DNA of 64,000 bases from Pseudomonadota bacterium. GTDB lineage: Bacteria > Pseudomonadota > Gammaproteobacteria > Pseudomonadales > Oleiphilaceae. The notes beneath the pieces were generated by a model. It searched no databases and was not told where the DNA came from. It saw nothing but the letters and a program-made list of their open reading frames with translations. The stretch spans positions 1-64,000 of the forward strand of contig PDPE01000033.1 of assembly GCA_002747395.1 (NCBI GenBank). The letters are read 5' to 3'. The translations under genes were made by a program, and so were the position numbers. How positions within the stretch are numbered: position 1 is the stretch's first letter; each line of letters starts with the position of its first letter. Below are positions 54,155-63,580 of this stretch, one piece after another.

Positions 54155-54721
54155 ATGTCGATAAAATCGGATAAATGGATTCGAAGCATGGCGGATCAGC
54201 ATGGCATGATCGAGCCATTCGAGCCTGGTCAGGTACGTCAGGCTGGTGGAGAAAAAATCATATCGTACGGAACATCAAGTTACGGCTACGATGTCCGGTG
54301 CAGCCGCGAGTTCAAAATCTTCACCAATGTACACTCTGCCACGGTAGACCCGAAACACTTTGATGAAACCAGTTTTGTCGATGTCGCAAGTGATGTTTGT
54401 ATTATTCCGCCCAACTCCTTCGCTTTGGCAAGAACGGTGGAATACTTCAGAATACCCCGTAATGTGCTGACCATTTGCCTGGGTAAATCCACTTATGCGC
54501 GATGTGGCATTATCGTCAACGTCACTCCGCTTGAGCCTGAATGGGAAGGGCATGTGACCCTGGAGTTTTCCAATACGACTACATTGCCAGCCAAAATCTA
54601 TGCCAATGAGGGTGTGGCTCAAATGCTGTTTTTCGAATCTGACGAGCAGTGTGAAGTCAGCTACAAGGACAGGGGCGGAAAGTATCAGGGGCAAACGGGT
54701 GTGACCCTGCCTCAGGCCTGA
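54155..54721 (+). CDS. dcd: dCTP deaminase
   Basis: Converts dCTP to dUTP, the main source of dUMP for thymidylate in gammaproteobacteria. Conserved segments are [33 protein letters not shown] active-site sequence ([20 protein letters not shown]) with the catalytic Glu in [17 protein letters not shown], and the C-terminal [13 protein letters not shown]. The length of 188 aa is as in Pseudomonas. It follows apbC by about 90 bases, a gene order common in this class. Confidence 0.97.
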   Translation: MSIKSDKWIRSMADQHGMIEPFEPGQVRQAGGEKIISYGTSSYGYDVRCSREFKIFTNVHSATVDPKHFDETSFVDVASDVCIIPPNSFALARTVEYFRIPRNVLTICLGKSTYARCGIIVNVTPLEPEWEGHVTLEFSNTTTLPAKIYANEGVAQMLFFESDEQCEVSYKDRGGKYQGQTGVTLPQA

Positions 54722-54743
54722 TTTACTACCAGAAAAGGAAAAT

Positions 54744-55421
54744 ATGTCGGATTCTCAGGAAGGTGTCATCAAGTATCAGCTGGATTTCAGGCAGGAAAAA
54801 TTGCCCGAAACGATCAGGTTGGATCAACTGGAGCTTTGCCGGTCGAAATTGATCCGGCTCGGCATGTTGGGGCAGGATGATGCCCGATACGAAGGTTACG
54901 GCTTCGGCAATATATCGGCGAGATACACTTCGGTTATTGATCCTGCCAACCCTCTGCCTGCCAACCGGTTACCCGGCTCGCCGGATGCCTTTCTTATCAC
55001 CGGAAGTCAAACCGGCCATCTTGACAGCCTGAGTTGCGATGAGTATGTGCTGGTGGAGCACTTTGACGAGAACGCAAACTCGCTTCGAGCTTGCGGCATG
55101 GTGAAACCCTCCTCCGAGAGCCTGTCTCACGGGGTAGTGTATCGCACTAAAGCGGAGGTTAACGCAGTGATTCACGTGCATGACCCCGAGCTTTGGAGCA
55201 ATGCAGAAGCGCTTCAATTCCCGGTTATCCCCTCGAATATTCCCTATGGTACAGTTGAAATGGCAAAAGCCATTGCCGGGTTGCTTTTGACTCTGTATTC
55301 AAACCGGAATGCCGGGGTATTTGTCATGGCCGGGCATGAAGACGGTGTCATCGCATTCGGGCCGGATGTGCCTGCGGCGATGGCTTTGCTGGCAGATAAA
55401 AAACAGATAAAAAATAACTGA
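54744..55421 (+). CDS. Class II aldolase/adducin family protein
   Basis: Zinc-dependent aldolase-fold protein of 225 residues. Characteristic features are YGFGNISARYTSV (phosphate-binding Asn/Ser loop), FLITGSQTGHLDSLS, KPSSESLSHGVVYR with the Glu usually equivalent to the acid/base residue, and the metal-site IHVHDPELW. The third metal His probably sits in VFVMAGHEDGVIAFG. No sugar-pathway gene is adjacent, so substrate is unknown. GGAAAA lies before the ATG. It is 22 bases after dcd, so it may share that transcript. Confidence 0.87.
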   Translation: MSDSQEGVIKYQLDFRQEKLPETIRLDQLELCRSKLIRLGMLGQDDARYEGYGFGNISARYTSVIDPANPLPANRLPGSPDAFLITGSQTGHLDSLSCDEYVLVEHFDENANSLRACGMVKPSSESLSHGVVYRTKAEVNAVIHVHDPELWSNAEALQFPVIPSNIPYGTVEMAKAIAGLLLTLYSNRNAGVFVMAGHEDGVIAFGPDVPAAMALLADKKQIKNN

Positions 55422-55527
55422 AAACCGGAATAAAAGTGCTGATCGGGCTGGCTATACACTAAAATTGACCGATCCATCCCGACCGGCAATTCAAACCCGT
55501 TATTTGCAAATACGAACAGCTTTTTTT

Positions 55528-55563
55528 AACGAAAGAGAAATTTATAACGAAAGAGAAATCACT
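55528..55563. repeat. 18-bp tandem duplication directly upstream of yjaG
   Basis: Units at 55528-55545 and 55546-55563 share AACGAAAGAGAAAT and differ only at their last four bases. The second copy abuts the presumed TTG start at 55564 and each carries a purine-rich GAAAGAGAAA, so the number of weak ribosome-site sequences is doubled. Confidence 0.82.
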
Positions 55564-56163
55564 TTGAACTACAAGCAGCTCCAATCAAATCTGCCCCGGC
55601 TAAAGGGGTGGCGTGAAACCCTGTTCACCTTATCACTCGCTCATCGTGCGTTTCCCAATTTTGCCTTGTTTGCCGAAGTGGCGGGTGAAGGCAACGGCCA
55701 TGAAATGCATGAGGTCATCGCACAATGCTGGCATTTGCTGGAGACAGATGAGAGAACCCGGGAGCATACTGACGGCCTGGTCAGGCGACTGGAAAAACTG
55801 GCCGTCGATGCAGATCAGTATGAGGTGTACGGAGTGTACCCGGCTGTTAAATGTTATGAGCTGGTTGAACAGGTTCTCTATTCGTGGATCAACCCCGAGA
55901 ACCGTCGTGCTCTCGATGCGGCACGGCTCAGTCTTGAGACGGTAACCGAGTTTGTTGAATACTCGGCGGATACCGATATTTCCGATAATGAGCTTGTTTC
56001 ACTGTTTAACCACCACCCGCTCGTCAAACAGGAGCAGGATTTTCAAATTGAATGCTTCAGGCAGGTGAAAATGGAACGATTCCCCTCGGAACAATTCCTG
56101 CGAAGAATGCGCAAATTCGCGGAGAATGAAGGGGTAAGCAATATCGGGATTTGTCTCGATTGA
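55564..56163 (+). CDS. yjaG: YjaG/DUF416 family protein
   Basis: Clear homologue of the uncharacterised E. coli YjaG. Shared pattern: KGWRETLFTLSLAHRAFPNFALF, VYGVYPAVKCYELVEQ, the HHPLVKQEQDFQIECFR segment aligning with NPAVEQEWDIQWEIFR in YjaG, and the end NEGVSNIGICLD. No ATG is in frame near the start. The TTG at 55564 gives 199 residues against 196 in E. coli; an earlier TTG at 55465 would add 33 residues made largely by the tandem repeat. Function is unknown. Confidence 0.86.
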   Translation: MNYKQLQSNLPRLKGWRETLFTLSLAHRAFPNFALFAEVAGEGNGHEMHEVIAQCWHLLETDERTREHTDGLVRRLEKLAVDADQYEVYGVYPAVKCYELVEQVLYSWINPENRRALDAARLSLETVTEFVEYSADTDISDNELVSLFNHHPLVKQEQDFQIECFRQVKMERFPSEQFLRRMRKFAENEGVSNIGICLD

Positions 56164-56293
56164 GCCAATTCATATTCATGGAAGCATAAAAGCATATAAG
56201 TCGGTATTAAAAGCATAAAATTCGATAGTAGCTATTCAGCCTCCTGGCGTGAGTAGATACTGCCGATAAATCTTTGTCATTCAGGAGTACTCG

Positions 56294-57553
56294 TTGAAAC
56301 TATCCAGATTCGGTGAAAAGTTCACCTCTCACGCCGGTATTACATCTTTGATGGACGACCTGGGCAATGCGCTCGCCGGAAGCGACGATATGATTATGAT
56401 GGGAGGAGGAAATCCGGGTTCAATTCCCGAGGTAGAAGCGGTGATTCAGGCCAGAATGAAAGAAATGGCCGAAGATGTTCAGCTTTCCCGGAGAGTGGCG
56501 GGAATATATGATCCGCCGCAGGGAGAACTTGAGTTTATCGACAACCTGAAAAATTACCTGAATGCCAGGTATGACTGGGGGTTAACCAGCAAGAACATTG
56601 CTTTGACCAATGGCAGCCAGTCCGCCTTTTTTATTTTGTTCAATATGCTCGCGGGGGAACACCGGGATGGCTCTGCCAGACGTATTATGTTTCCGCTTGC
56701 CCCGGAATATATCGGTTATGCCGACTCCGGGTTAACGGATGATTTTTTTGTCACAAACAAACCCTCAATCGAGTTAATTGGCGACAACCTGTTCAAGTAT
56801 CATGTGGACTTTGATTCTCTTGAGATTGATGACAATGTCGCTGCCCTTTGCGTATCCCGGCCCACCAACCCGACGGGAAACGTTTTGACGGATGATGAAA
56901 TCACCCGGCTGGACAATCTGGCAAAGAAACAGGGTATCCCCCTGATTATTGACGGTGCCTATGGCACGCCATTTCCCCAACTGATTTTTTCCTCTGCCCG
57001 ACCGATCTGGAACGACAATATCATTTTGTGTCTGAGTTTATCCAAGCTCGGGTTACCATCTGCCCGAACCGGTATTGTTATTGCCAATGAGCGCATCATA
57101 CGGGCTGTTTCCTCGATCAACGCCATTATTAACCTTGCAACGGGCAGTTTCGGTGCCATGCTCGCCTCGGAACTGGTTCGTTCCGGTGACATTGACCGCC
57201 TGTGTCTCGATCACGTCAGGCCGTTTTATCAAAACAGGGCACAAAGGGCGGTGACACAGTTATCCGAACAGTTGAAAGGCTATTCATTCCGAATCCACAA
57301 ACCGGAAGGAGCCATGTTTTTATGGTTGTGGCTGGAAGGCTTGCCCATCACCAGCAGACAGTTGTACGAACGACTGAAAAAGCGGGGAGTGCTGGTCGTA
57401 TCCGGCGATTACTTCTTCCCCGGTTTGTCCGATCCCGAGTGGATTCATCAGCATGAATGCTTGCGCATCACCTATTCCCAGGATGAAGAAATGGTCAGCA
57501 GAGGGTTGGCGATTATCGCAGATGAAGTGAAAAAAGTGTTTGATGCCAACTAA
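56294..57553 (+). CDS. avtA: Valine--pyruvate aminotransferase (transaminase C)
   Basis: PLP enzyme interconverting valine/2-ketoisovalerate and alanine/pyruvate. It is closely similar along its whole length to E. coli AvtA: FTSHAGITSLMDDLGNAL, MMGGGNPGSIPE, ALTNGSQSAFFILFNML, FPLAPEYIGYADSGL, CVSRPTNPTGNVLTDDE, the PLP-lysine in SLSKLGLPSARTGIVI, and IHKPEGAMFLWLWLEGLPIT. The start is TTG at 56294, seven bases after AGGAG. The length is 419 against 417 aa. It is a single gene; leuA, which uses the same 2-ketoisovalerate, is 20 kb away. Confidence 0.96.
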   Translation: MKLSRFGEKFTSHAGITSLMDDLGNALAGSDDMIMMGGGNPGSIPEVEAVIQARMKEMAEDVQLSRRVAGIYDPPQGELEFIDNLKNYLNARYDWGLTSKNIALTNGSQSAFFILFNMLAGEHRDGSARRIMFPLAPEYIGYADSGLTDDFFVTNKPSIELIGDNLFKYHVDFDSLEIDDNVAALCVSRPTNPTGNVLTDDEITRLDNLAKKQGIPLIIDGAYGTPFPQLIFSSARPIWNDNIILCLSLSKLGLPSARTGIVIANERIIRAVSSINAIINLATGSFGAMLASELVRSGDIDRLCLDHVRPFYQNRAQRAVTQLSEQLKGYSFRIHKPEGAMFLWLWLEGLPITSRQLYERLKKRGVLVVSGDYFFPGLSDPEWIHQHECLRITYSQDEEMVSRGLAIIADEVKKVFDAN

Positions 57554-57873
57554 TTTTGATGTCAATAAACAGGAACTGACTATTTTGCTTCAAAAATCGG
57601 TTAATTTTTTGTGTTGTTTTCGATAAAAGGCATGACTTTTTATGCCTGTGTTTTGCCGAGATACACCCTGCCAGGATTCAGGTAAACCGTTTTTGATCGA
57701 GAATAATTGCAACACAGCCTATATGATTGATAATAATTATCATTGGCGTTATATTCGGCTATCTTGTATTGTTGCAAGTGTCTAAAACTGTCTGGTTGCA
57801 GTTGAGCAGTTACTCTGCGTACCGTTTCCTTAGACGTACAGTTTCTTTAAAAGGATAAAAGTAGCGAGCGGCG
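57554..57873. other. Iron-regulated intergenic region upstream of the ABC pair
   Basis: 320 bases with no gene. It contains a Fur-box promoter at 57727-57755. The transcript start predicted near 57762 leaves about 110 bases of untranslated leader before the first ABC gene; within it, no clear structure was identified. Confidence 0.7.
57727..57755 (+). promoter_or_regulatory. Fur-box promoter of the ABC exporter pair
   Basis: -35 TTGATA (57727-57732), 17-bp spacer and -10 TATATT (57750-57755). A Fur box, GATAATAATTATCATTGGC (57729-57747), covers the spacer and the end of the -35; by my count it matches the 19-bp consensus GATAATGATAATCATTATC at 15 positions. Repression by Fur-Fe2+ when iron is plentiful is therefore expected. 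Confidence 0.85.
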
Positions 57874-59703
57874 ATGAGCAAGGAAATGAAACCGTCTATT
57901 ATTACCCGCCTGAAACCCTATATGGGAGAGAAGCGCTATCTTTTTCCCTTGTCTTTTGTGTTGTCGGCTTGTTCTGCTGTGTTGGGGCTTCTGCCTTTTG
58001 TGTTTATCTGGCTGATTACTCGCGCTTTCTTTTCAGATGCTCCTGTCATTTCTGTCGCTTCGGGTGTTTCAGATACTTTGACCGAGCCTGCCATTCCTGA
58101 AAATGTGTCTCTGTATGCCTGGCTAACCCTGGGTTCGGCTTTTCTGGCCATGCTGTTGTACTTTTTCGCCTTGCTGGCTTCTCATCTGGCCGCTTTTCGC
58201 GTTGAAGTCGGCATGCGCAAGGTGGCGATGCATAAAATCATTTCTATGCCCCAGGGTTTCTTCGGTCACTATCAGACAGGTAAAATTCGTAAAGTCATCG
58301 ATGACAATGCCAGTCAGACCCACGCATTTTTAGCGCATCAGCTGCCTGATCTGGCCTCGACGGTGATTGCACCACTGGTATTGTTACTGCTAATCGTAGC
58401 CGTTGACTGGCGTATGGGCCTGGTTACTCTGGTACCGGTTGCGCTCGGCATTGGTTCCATGTCGTTTATGATGACCAAAGAAGGGGAAAGGTTTCGCAAT
58501 TTGTACATGGATGCGTTGGAGGAAATGAGCAGCGAAGCCGTAGAGTATGTACGGGGCATACCTGTTGTAAAAACCTTTGGTCAGAGTGTTTATGCTTTCA
58601 AGCGTTTTGTTGGCAGTATCACTCGTTACAGAGAAATGGTGATTACCTTTACCCTGATGTGGTCAAAACCCATGTCATTCTATACCGCAATCATGCAATC
58701 GACGGCTTTCTTTCTGGTTCCCTTTTCGGTTCTGTTTATCAGCTACGGTGAAAATCCGGCGCTGATTCTGAGCAGCTTTGTTTTCTACCTGTTGATATCA
58801 CCGGGGTTTACCTTGTTGTTTATGCGCAGCATGTATTTTCAGAATTATGCTGATATGACCAGGCAGGTACTCGACCGTTTTGATAATCTGCTGGATTACC
58901 CGCAAATGGTATTTTTGCAGGACGGACAAAAACCTGACTCTTACGATATTGAATTTAAAGACGTGATATTTGCCTACGAAGGTGCGCAGAAAAATGCGGT
59001 TGACGGTATCAGTTTTACCGTCAGGCAAGGAGAAACCGTCGCGCTTGTTGGTGCCTCGGGGAGCGGCAAAACAACTATTGCGAGATTGGCGGTGCGCTTT
59101 CGGGACGTACAATCAGGAGCCATTCTTATCGGCGGTATAAATATTCAGCAGCTAAGCCAGAAAGACCTGATGGACAGTATCGCATTGGTATTTCAAAACA
59201 CCCGACTTTTCAACAAATCCCTGCGGGACAATATAGTCTATGGAAAACCCGAAGCCAGTGAGGAGGAGATTCAACGTGCTATCGACTTGTCACAAAGTCG
59301 AGACATTATTGATCATCTTCCCATGGGGCTGGATACAGTGATTGGTAAACAGGGCGCCTGGCTTTCAGGTGGTGAACAGCAACGAATTGCCCTGGCCCGG
59401 GCAATTCTGAAAGATTCCCCCATTGTGATTCTGGATGAAGCTACGGCTTTTGCCGACCCTGAAAACGAGCACTCCATTCAACTTGCCCTGCGAGAATTAA
59501 GAAAAGATAAAACCGGCCTGATGATTGCTCATCGTATGACAACGGTTCAACATGCAGACAAAATTCTGGTAATAGATGCCGGAAAAATCGTCGAACAGGG
59601 AACCCATGACGAGCTACTGGCAAAGGAGGGGGCTTATACACAAATGTGGCAAGAGTATCAACAATCGATACGTTGGAAAATCCGGAAGGCAGAAAGGTTT
59701 TAG
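57874..59703 (+). CDS. ABC half-transporter (transmembrane + ATPase), YbtP/IrtA-like
   Basis: Fused permease-ATPase of the siderophore-transporter subgroup that includes YbtP and IrtA. About six helices span residues 20-320. The ATPase domain has Walker A ALVGASGSGKTT, signature LSGGEQQRIALARA and Walker B IVILDEATAFADPENE; the FADPENE run is typical of the YbtP/IrtA group. It is 609 residues. With the next gene it would form a heterodimer importing iron-siderophore complexes or exporting a siderophore; which is not decided from sequence. No siderophore synthesis gene or outer membrane receptor is in the window. A Fur box controls it. Confidence 0.88.
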   Translation: MSKEMKPSIITRLKPYMGEKRYLFPLSFVLSACSAVLGLLPFVFIWLITRAFFSDAPVISVASGVSDTLTEPAIPENVSLYAWLTLGSAFLAMLLYFFALLASHLAAFRVEVGMRKVAMHKIISMPQGFFGHYQTGKIRKVIDDNASQTHAFLAHQLPDLASTVIAPLVLLLLIVAVDWRMGLVTLVPVALGIGSMSFMMTKEGERFRNLYMDALEEMSSEAVEYVRGIPVVKTFGQSVYAFKRFVGSITRYREMVITFTLMWSKPMSFYTAIMQSTAFFLVPFSVLFISYGENPALILSSFVFYLLISPGFTLLFMRSMYFQNYADMTRQVLDRFDNLLDYPQMVFLQDGQKPDSYDIEFKDVIFAYEGAQKNAVDGISFTVRQGETVALVGASGSGKTTIARLAVRFRDVQSGAILIGGINIQQLSQKDLMDSIALVFQNTRLFNKSLRDNIVYGKPEASEEEIQRAIDLSQSRDIIDHLPMGLDTVIGKQGAWLSGGEQQRIALARAILKDSPIVILDEATAFADPENEHSIQLALRELRKDKTGLMIAHRMTTVQHADKILVIDAGKIVEQGTHDELLAKEGAYTQMWQEYQQSIRWKIRKAERF

Positions 59704-59725
59704 ACAGAAAGGGGAACTTTCCGTT

Positions 59726-61510
59726 ATGGTTGGCTATTTTCAGCAGAAATTTGCTTTGAGTGAAACAGGGGCGAAAGACTTGTGCACAGCAATTTTCTCG
59801 CACACGTTGTTAAACATCAGTTTTATGTTGCCCGTGATGTTGGCATTTGCTTTTTTGGATGATTATGTCAGATATTTGCAAGCCGGAGAGGCAGTAACGA
59901 GATCAACCTGGTTTTATTTGATTTTTGCCCTGTGCGCTTTTATGGCAATGCTGGTGATCGCCTACATTGATTATGGCAACACCTATACAAAGATATATAG
60001 CGAAAGTGCCAGCAGGCGGATCAGGCTTGCCGAAACACTAAAAGCGCTCCCCATGGCATTTTTTGGCAAAAAAGATATCGCTGATCTGAGTGCTACTATT
60101 ATGGAAGACGCTACCCGAATCGAAGAGATTTTTTCTCACGCAGTTCCGCAGCTTTTTGCTTCGATTATTAGTATGTTGGTAATGACCTTGCTTATGTTTA
60201 TCTATAACTGGCAAATGAGCCTCGCTCTGTTCTGGGTGGTTCCCGTCGGTTTTGCAGTGTTTGCCCTGTCCAAAAAAAGCATGGATAGAGGTCATGAAAT
60301 GGTCTACTGCGAAAAGCGTCGTGTTACCGAAAAAATCCAGGAAGGTCTGGAAATGGTTCAGGAAATAAAGTGCTGCCATCAGGAGTCCGCTTACCTTCAA
60401 GAGCTTGATGATCAACTGGACAAATACGAAAAACGACTGATCAGCTCGGAGCTGGTTGGCGGGACACTGGTCAATTTATCACACTTTATGTTGAAGCTGG
60501 GGTTGCCCAGCGTTATTTTTGTTGGTGCCTTTTTGTTGGCGGAAGGCAGTATTAGCCTGTTCACCTATCTTGTCTTTTTGATTGTCGTTGGACGCATTTA
60601 CGATCCTTTGATAGACACAGTGAATCACCTTGCTGCTTTGCTCTACCTGGATGTGCGGATAAAGCGCATGAAGGATATGGATAGCATGCCGAGGCAAACG
60701 GGGAGAACGGATTTTCATCCCGAAGGATATGATATTGAGTTCAAGGATGTCAGCTTCTCCTATCAACAAGGCCAGTCCGTAGTAAATCATGTGAGCTTTG
60801 TTGCCAAACAGGGTGATGTTACCGCATTGATTGGCCCCTCAGGCAGTGGCAAAACAACCACCGCCAGACTGGCAGCACGTTTTTGGGATATCGATAGCGG
60901 TATCATCATGCTGGGAGGTGAAAATATTGCGTACATAAACCCGGAAACCCTGTTGCGCTGTTTTTCCATTGTCTTTCAGGATGTGACTCTGTTTAATGCC
61001 AGCGTCATGGAGAATATTCGCCTGGGACGTAAAGATGCGACGGATGATGAGGTCAGGCAAGCCGCATGCCTGGCCCAATGTGGGGACTTCATCGGCAGGC
61101 TGACGGATGGTTACAACACGGTTATAGGTGAGAACGGAGAAAGACTGTCTGGTGGTGAGCGTCAACGCATCTCCATCGCCCGGGCCCTGCTGAAAAATGC
61201 ACCTGTTATTCTACTTGATGAAGCGACTGCCAGCCTGGACGCCCACAACGAGAGTAAAATCCAACAGGCGATCAGCGAATTGATTAAAGATAAAACGGTA
61301 CTGATTATTGCTCATCGAATGCGTACCGTGGTCGCTGCCGATCAGATCATTGCCATGCAGGCTGGCAGAATTGTAGAAAGTGGCAGCCCCGAAAAGCTCG
61401 GAAAAAGCGATGGCATGTTTGCCAGCATGTTGAAAAATCAGGCCGCGCCTGGCCAGGCAGTGAAGTGGCCGGATTGTTTTTTTCAGCCTTCTTTAAACGT
61501 GATCAAATGA
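59726..61510 (+). CDS. ABC half-transporter, YbtQ/IrtB-like
   Basis: Second half of the heterodimer, 594 residues from the ATG at 59726 (MVGYFQQKFAL). Six transmembrane helices are followed by an ATPase domain: Walker A LIGPSGSGKTTTARLAA, signature LSGGERQRISIARA, Walker B ILLDEATASLD and IIAHRMRTV. The start is 22 bases past the previous stop and is preceded by AAAGGGG. The earlier in-frame ATG would lie inside the previous gene. The 3' end overlaps fbpC on the opposite strand by 28 bases. The direction and ligand of transport are inferred only as iron-related from the shared Fur promoter. Confidence 0.88.
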   Translation: MVGYFQQKFALSETGAKDLCTAIFSHTLLNISFMLPVMLAFAFLDDYVRYLQAGEAVTRSTWFYLIFALCAFMAMLVIAYIDYGNTYTKIYSESASRRIRLAETLKALPMAFFGKKDIADLSATIMEDATRIEEIFSHAVPQLFASIISMLVMTLLMFIYNWQMSLALFWVVPVGFAVFALSKKSMDRGHEMVYCEKRRVTEKIQEGLEMVQEIKCCHQESAYLQELDDQLDKYEKRLISSELVGGTLVNLSHFMLKLGLPSVIFVGAFLLAEGSISLFTYLVFLIVVGRIYDPLIDTVNHLAALLYLDVRIKRMKDMDSMPRQTGRTDFHPEGYDIEFKDVSFSYQQGQSVVNHVSFVAKQGDVTALIGPSGSGKTTTARLAARFWDIDSGIIMLGGENIAYINPETLLRCFSIVFQDVTLFNASVMENIRLGRKDATDDEVRQAACLAQCGDFIGRLTDGYNTVIGENGERLSGGERQRISIARALLKNAPVILLDEATASLDAHNESKIQQAISELIKDKTVLIIAHRMRTVVAADQIIAMQAGRIVESGSPEKLGKSDGMFASMLKNQAAPGQAVKWPDCFFQPSLNVIK

Positions 61511-62520
61511 TCGGACGCGAGTCTGATCGCGATTGTGTCGCCAATACGAAAGTCCAGGTGTGAATGCAGTGAGCTTTCAACAATTTGCCCGCTGGGCAGT
61601 TGCAGCTCATACACTGTCGCTATACCTGCGAAGGTTTTCTGCGTTATTTTCGCCTTACAGGTGGATTCCGGTGAAAAAGTGATGTCATCAGGTCGAATCA
61701 GTACCATCACATTTGTGCCAACAGGCCATTCATCTGGTTGATCTCCCCTGATATTTCCCAGCTCGCAACGAATCATGCCCTTGTCCAACAATGTTCCCGA
61801 AATAAAACTTCCCTGACCGATAAATTTGCCGATAAATGGCGTTTTCGGTTTGTGATACAGGTTATATGGGGTGTCCCATTGTGTGATGATCTTGTTTTCG
61901 ATAACCCCGACATAGTCGCTTACCGCAAAGGCTTCCTGCTGGTCATGTGTGACCAGAATGCCGCTTGTTTTCACCTCTTTCAGTATATTCCTGACTTCTA
62001 TGTTGAGCTTTCTCCGAAGCTCCGTATCCAGATTGGAAAAGGGTTCGTCGAGTAAAACCAGCGCGGGCTCCGGTGCCAGTGCTCTGGCAAGAGCCACTCT
62101 CTGTTGTTGGCCACCGGATAGTTCATGCGGGTACTTGTCTTTGAACGGGTTCAGATGCACCAGATCCAACAAGCGGCCAATCCTTTGTTTTCTGCTGTGT
62201 TTGTCCAGCCTGTGCAGCCCGAATCCGATGTTTTCACTGACGGTAAGGTGAGGGAACAGCGCATAGTCCTGAAATACCATGCCAATGTTTCTTTTTTCGG
62301 GAACCACCATCTGTTCTGGTGAGGAAATCTGCTGCGAATTCAGGCTGATACTGCCTTCGGATATTTCCTGGAACCCGGCTATCGCCCTGAGTACGGTCGA
62401 TTTTCCGCACCCGCTGGGGCCAAGTAAACAGCCAATATCACCATGAGACAAGGATATGTTGAAATTCCGGATCACTATTTCCCGGCCGTATTGACAGGTG
62501 ATATTGTTGACGGTAAGCAC
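61483..62520 (-). CDS. fbpC: Ferric-ion type ABC transporter ATP-binding protein (FbpC-like)
   Basis: ATPase of the Fe3+/spermidine-putrescine/sulphate (CUT1-like) group. Walker A GPSGCGKSTVLRAIAGF, signature LSGGQQQRVALARALAP, Walker B ALVLLDEPFSNLD, then VTHDQQEAFAVSD and a C-terminal TOBE domain (GTNVMVLIRPDDITFSPES). The 345-residue length and motifs best match FbpC/AfuC, an ATPase for free ferric iron. The start is GTG at 62520. Its permease (fbpB) and periplasmic binding protein (fbpA) are not adjacent; argF lies upstream. I infer ferric substrate from family resemblance only. Confidence 0.82.
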   Translation of the reverse strand: MLTVNNITCQYGREIVIRNFNISLSHGDIGCLLGPSGCGKSTVLRAIAGFQEISEGSISLNSQQISSPEQMVVPEKRNIGMVFQDYALFPHLTVSENIGFGLHRLDKHSRKQRIGRLLDLVHLNPFKDKYPHELSGGQQQRVALARALAPEPALVLLDEPFSNLDTELRRKLNIEVRNILKEVKTSGILVTHDQQEAFAVSDYVGVIENKIITQWDTPYNLYHKPKTPFIGKFIGQGSFISGTLLDKGMIRCELGNIRGDQPDEWPVGTNVMVLIRPDDITFSPESTCKAKITQKTFAGIATVYELQLPSGQIVESSLHSHLDFRIGDTIAIRLASDHLITFKEG

Positions 62521-62652
62521 TATATTTTCCGCAAAGTGATAATGGTTGTAATAACAGGTATGTTAAACGGGTGATAGCAGGTGAAGAAGCGGTGCCGCCG
62601 ACAGGAGCACTGTCGTTAAACAGTGCCTTACCGGTGTGTCCTTGCCGAGTAT

Positions 62653-63561
62653 CTACTGCTTGTTCATCAAAAATTCAACCAGCGCTTTTTGGGCGTGAAG
62701 CCGGTTTTCAGCTTCCTGCCATACAGCCGAAGCAGGATGATCCATTATCCCGGCACTGACTTCTTCGCCACGGTGAGCAGGCAAACAGTGCATAAACAGG
62801 GCGTCATCGTTAGCCTTGCTCATCAGCTGCGCGTTGACCTGGAAGCCTTTGAAAACAGCCAGCCTTTTATCAGACTCGTCTTCCTGCCCCATGGATGCCC
62901 AGACATCAGTAGCAACCAGGCTGGCTCCGGCGACGGCCTCTTCCGGGGATCGCAGTATTTTTACACAATCCTGGTGAGGTGCCACTATGGCCTGTTTGGG
63001 TTCATACCCTTCCGGGCAGGCAATGGTCAAGTTGAAGTCAAACTGTGCGGCAGCATTGATAAAGGAGTGGCACATATTATTGCCATCGCCTATCCAGGCT
63101 ACGGTTTTCCCCTTGATGCTTCCCCTGAGTTCGTAGTAGGTTTGCATGTCTGCCAGGAGTTGGCAGGGATGGTAATCGTCAGTGAGTGCGTTGATGACCG
63201 GAACGGAAGAATACTCGGCGAATTTTTCAACGATTGAATGCTCGAAAGTTCGAATCATAATGATATCGACCATACTGGACAATACGCGAGCACTGTCTTC
63301 TATTGGTTCTCCTCGTCCCAGTTGCGTGTCCCTTGACGAAAGAAAAAGCGCGTGTCCACCGAATTGAGCCATGCCGGATTCAAAGGAAACCCGTGTCCGG
63401 GTGGATGATTTTTCGAAAATCATACCCATCACACGGTTCTTCAGGGGTTCGTAAATGGCACCTTCCCTGTGCATTTTTTTCAGCTCGATTGCTCTGAAGA
63501 CAATTTGCTCAAGTTCTGGAGGTGTCAAGTCTTTCAATGTCAAAAAATGTCTGACTTTCAT
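62653..63561 (-). CDS. argF: Ornithine carbamoyltransferase
   Basis: Makes citrulline from ornithine and carbamoyl phosphate in arginine synthesis. Conserved sites are SSTRTR (carbamoyl phosphate), [16 protein letters not shown], the ornithine-site DVWASMGQE and the catalytic Cys in [13 protein letters not shown]. The length is 302 residues, as in Pseudomonas. It stands as a single gene with a hairpin 20 bases upstream of its ATG. It shares its strand with fbpC, 132 bases away; no shared function is evident. Confidence 0.97.
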   Translation of the reverse strand: MKVRHFLTLKDLTPPELEQIVFRAIELKKMHREGAIYEPLKNRVMGMIFEKSSTRTRVSFESGMAQFGGHALFLSSRDTQLGRGEPIEDSARVLSSMVDIIMIRTFEHSIVEKFAEYSSVPVINALTDDYHPCQLLADMQTYYELRGSIKGKTVAWIGDGNNMCHSFINAAAQFDFNLTIACPEGYEPKQAIVAPHQDCVKILRSPEEAVAGASLVATDVWASMGQEDESDKRLAVFKGFQVNAQLMSKANDDALFMHCLPAHRGEEVSAGIMDHPASAVWQEAENRLHAQKALVEFLMNKQ

Positions 63562-63580
63562 TTCTGCTTTGCTCTGAAAT

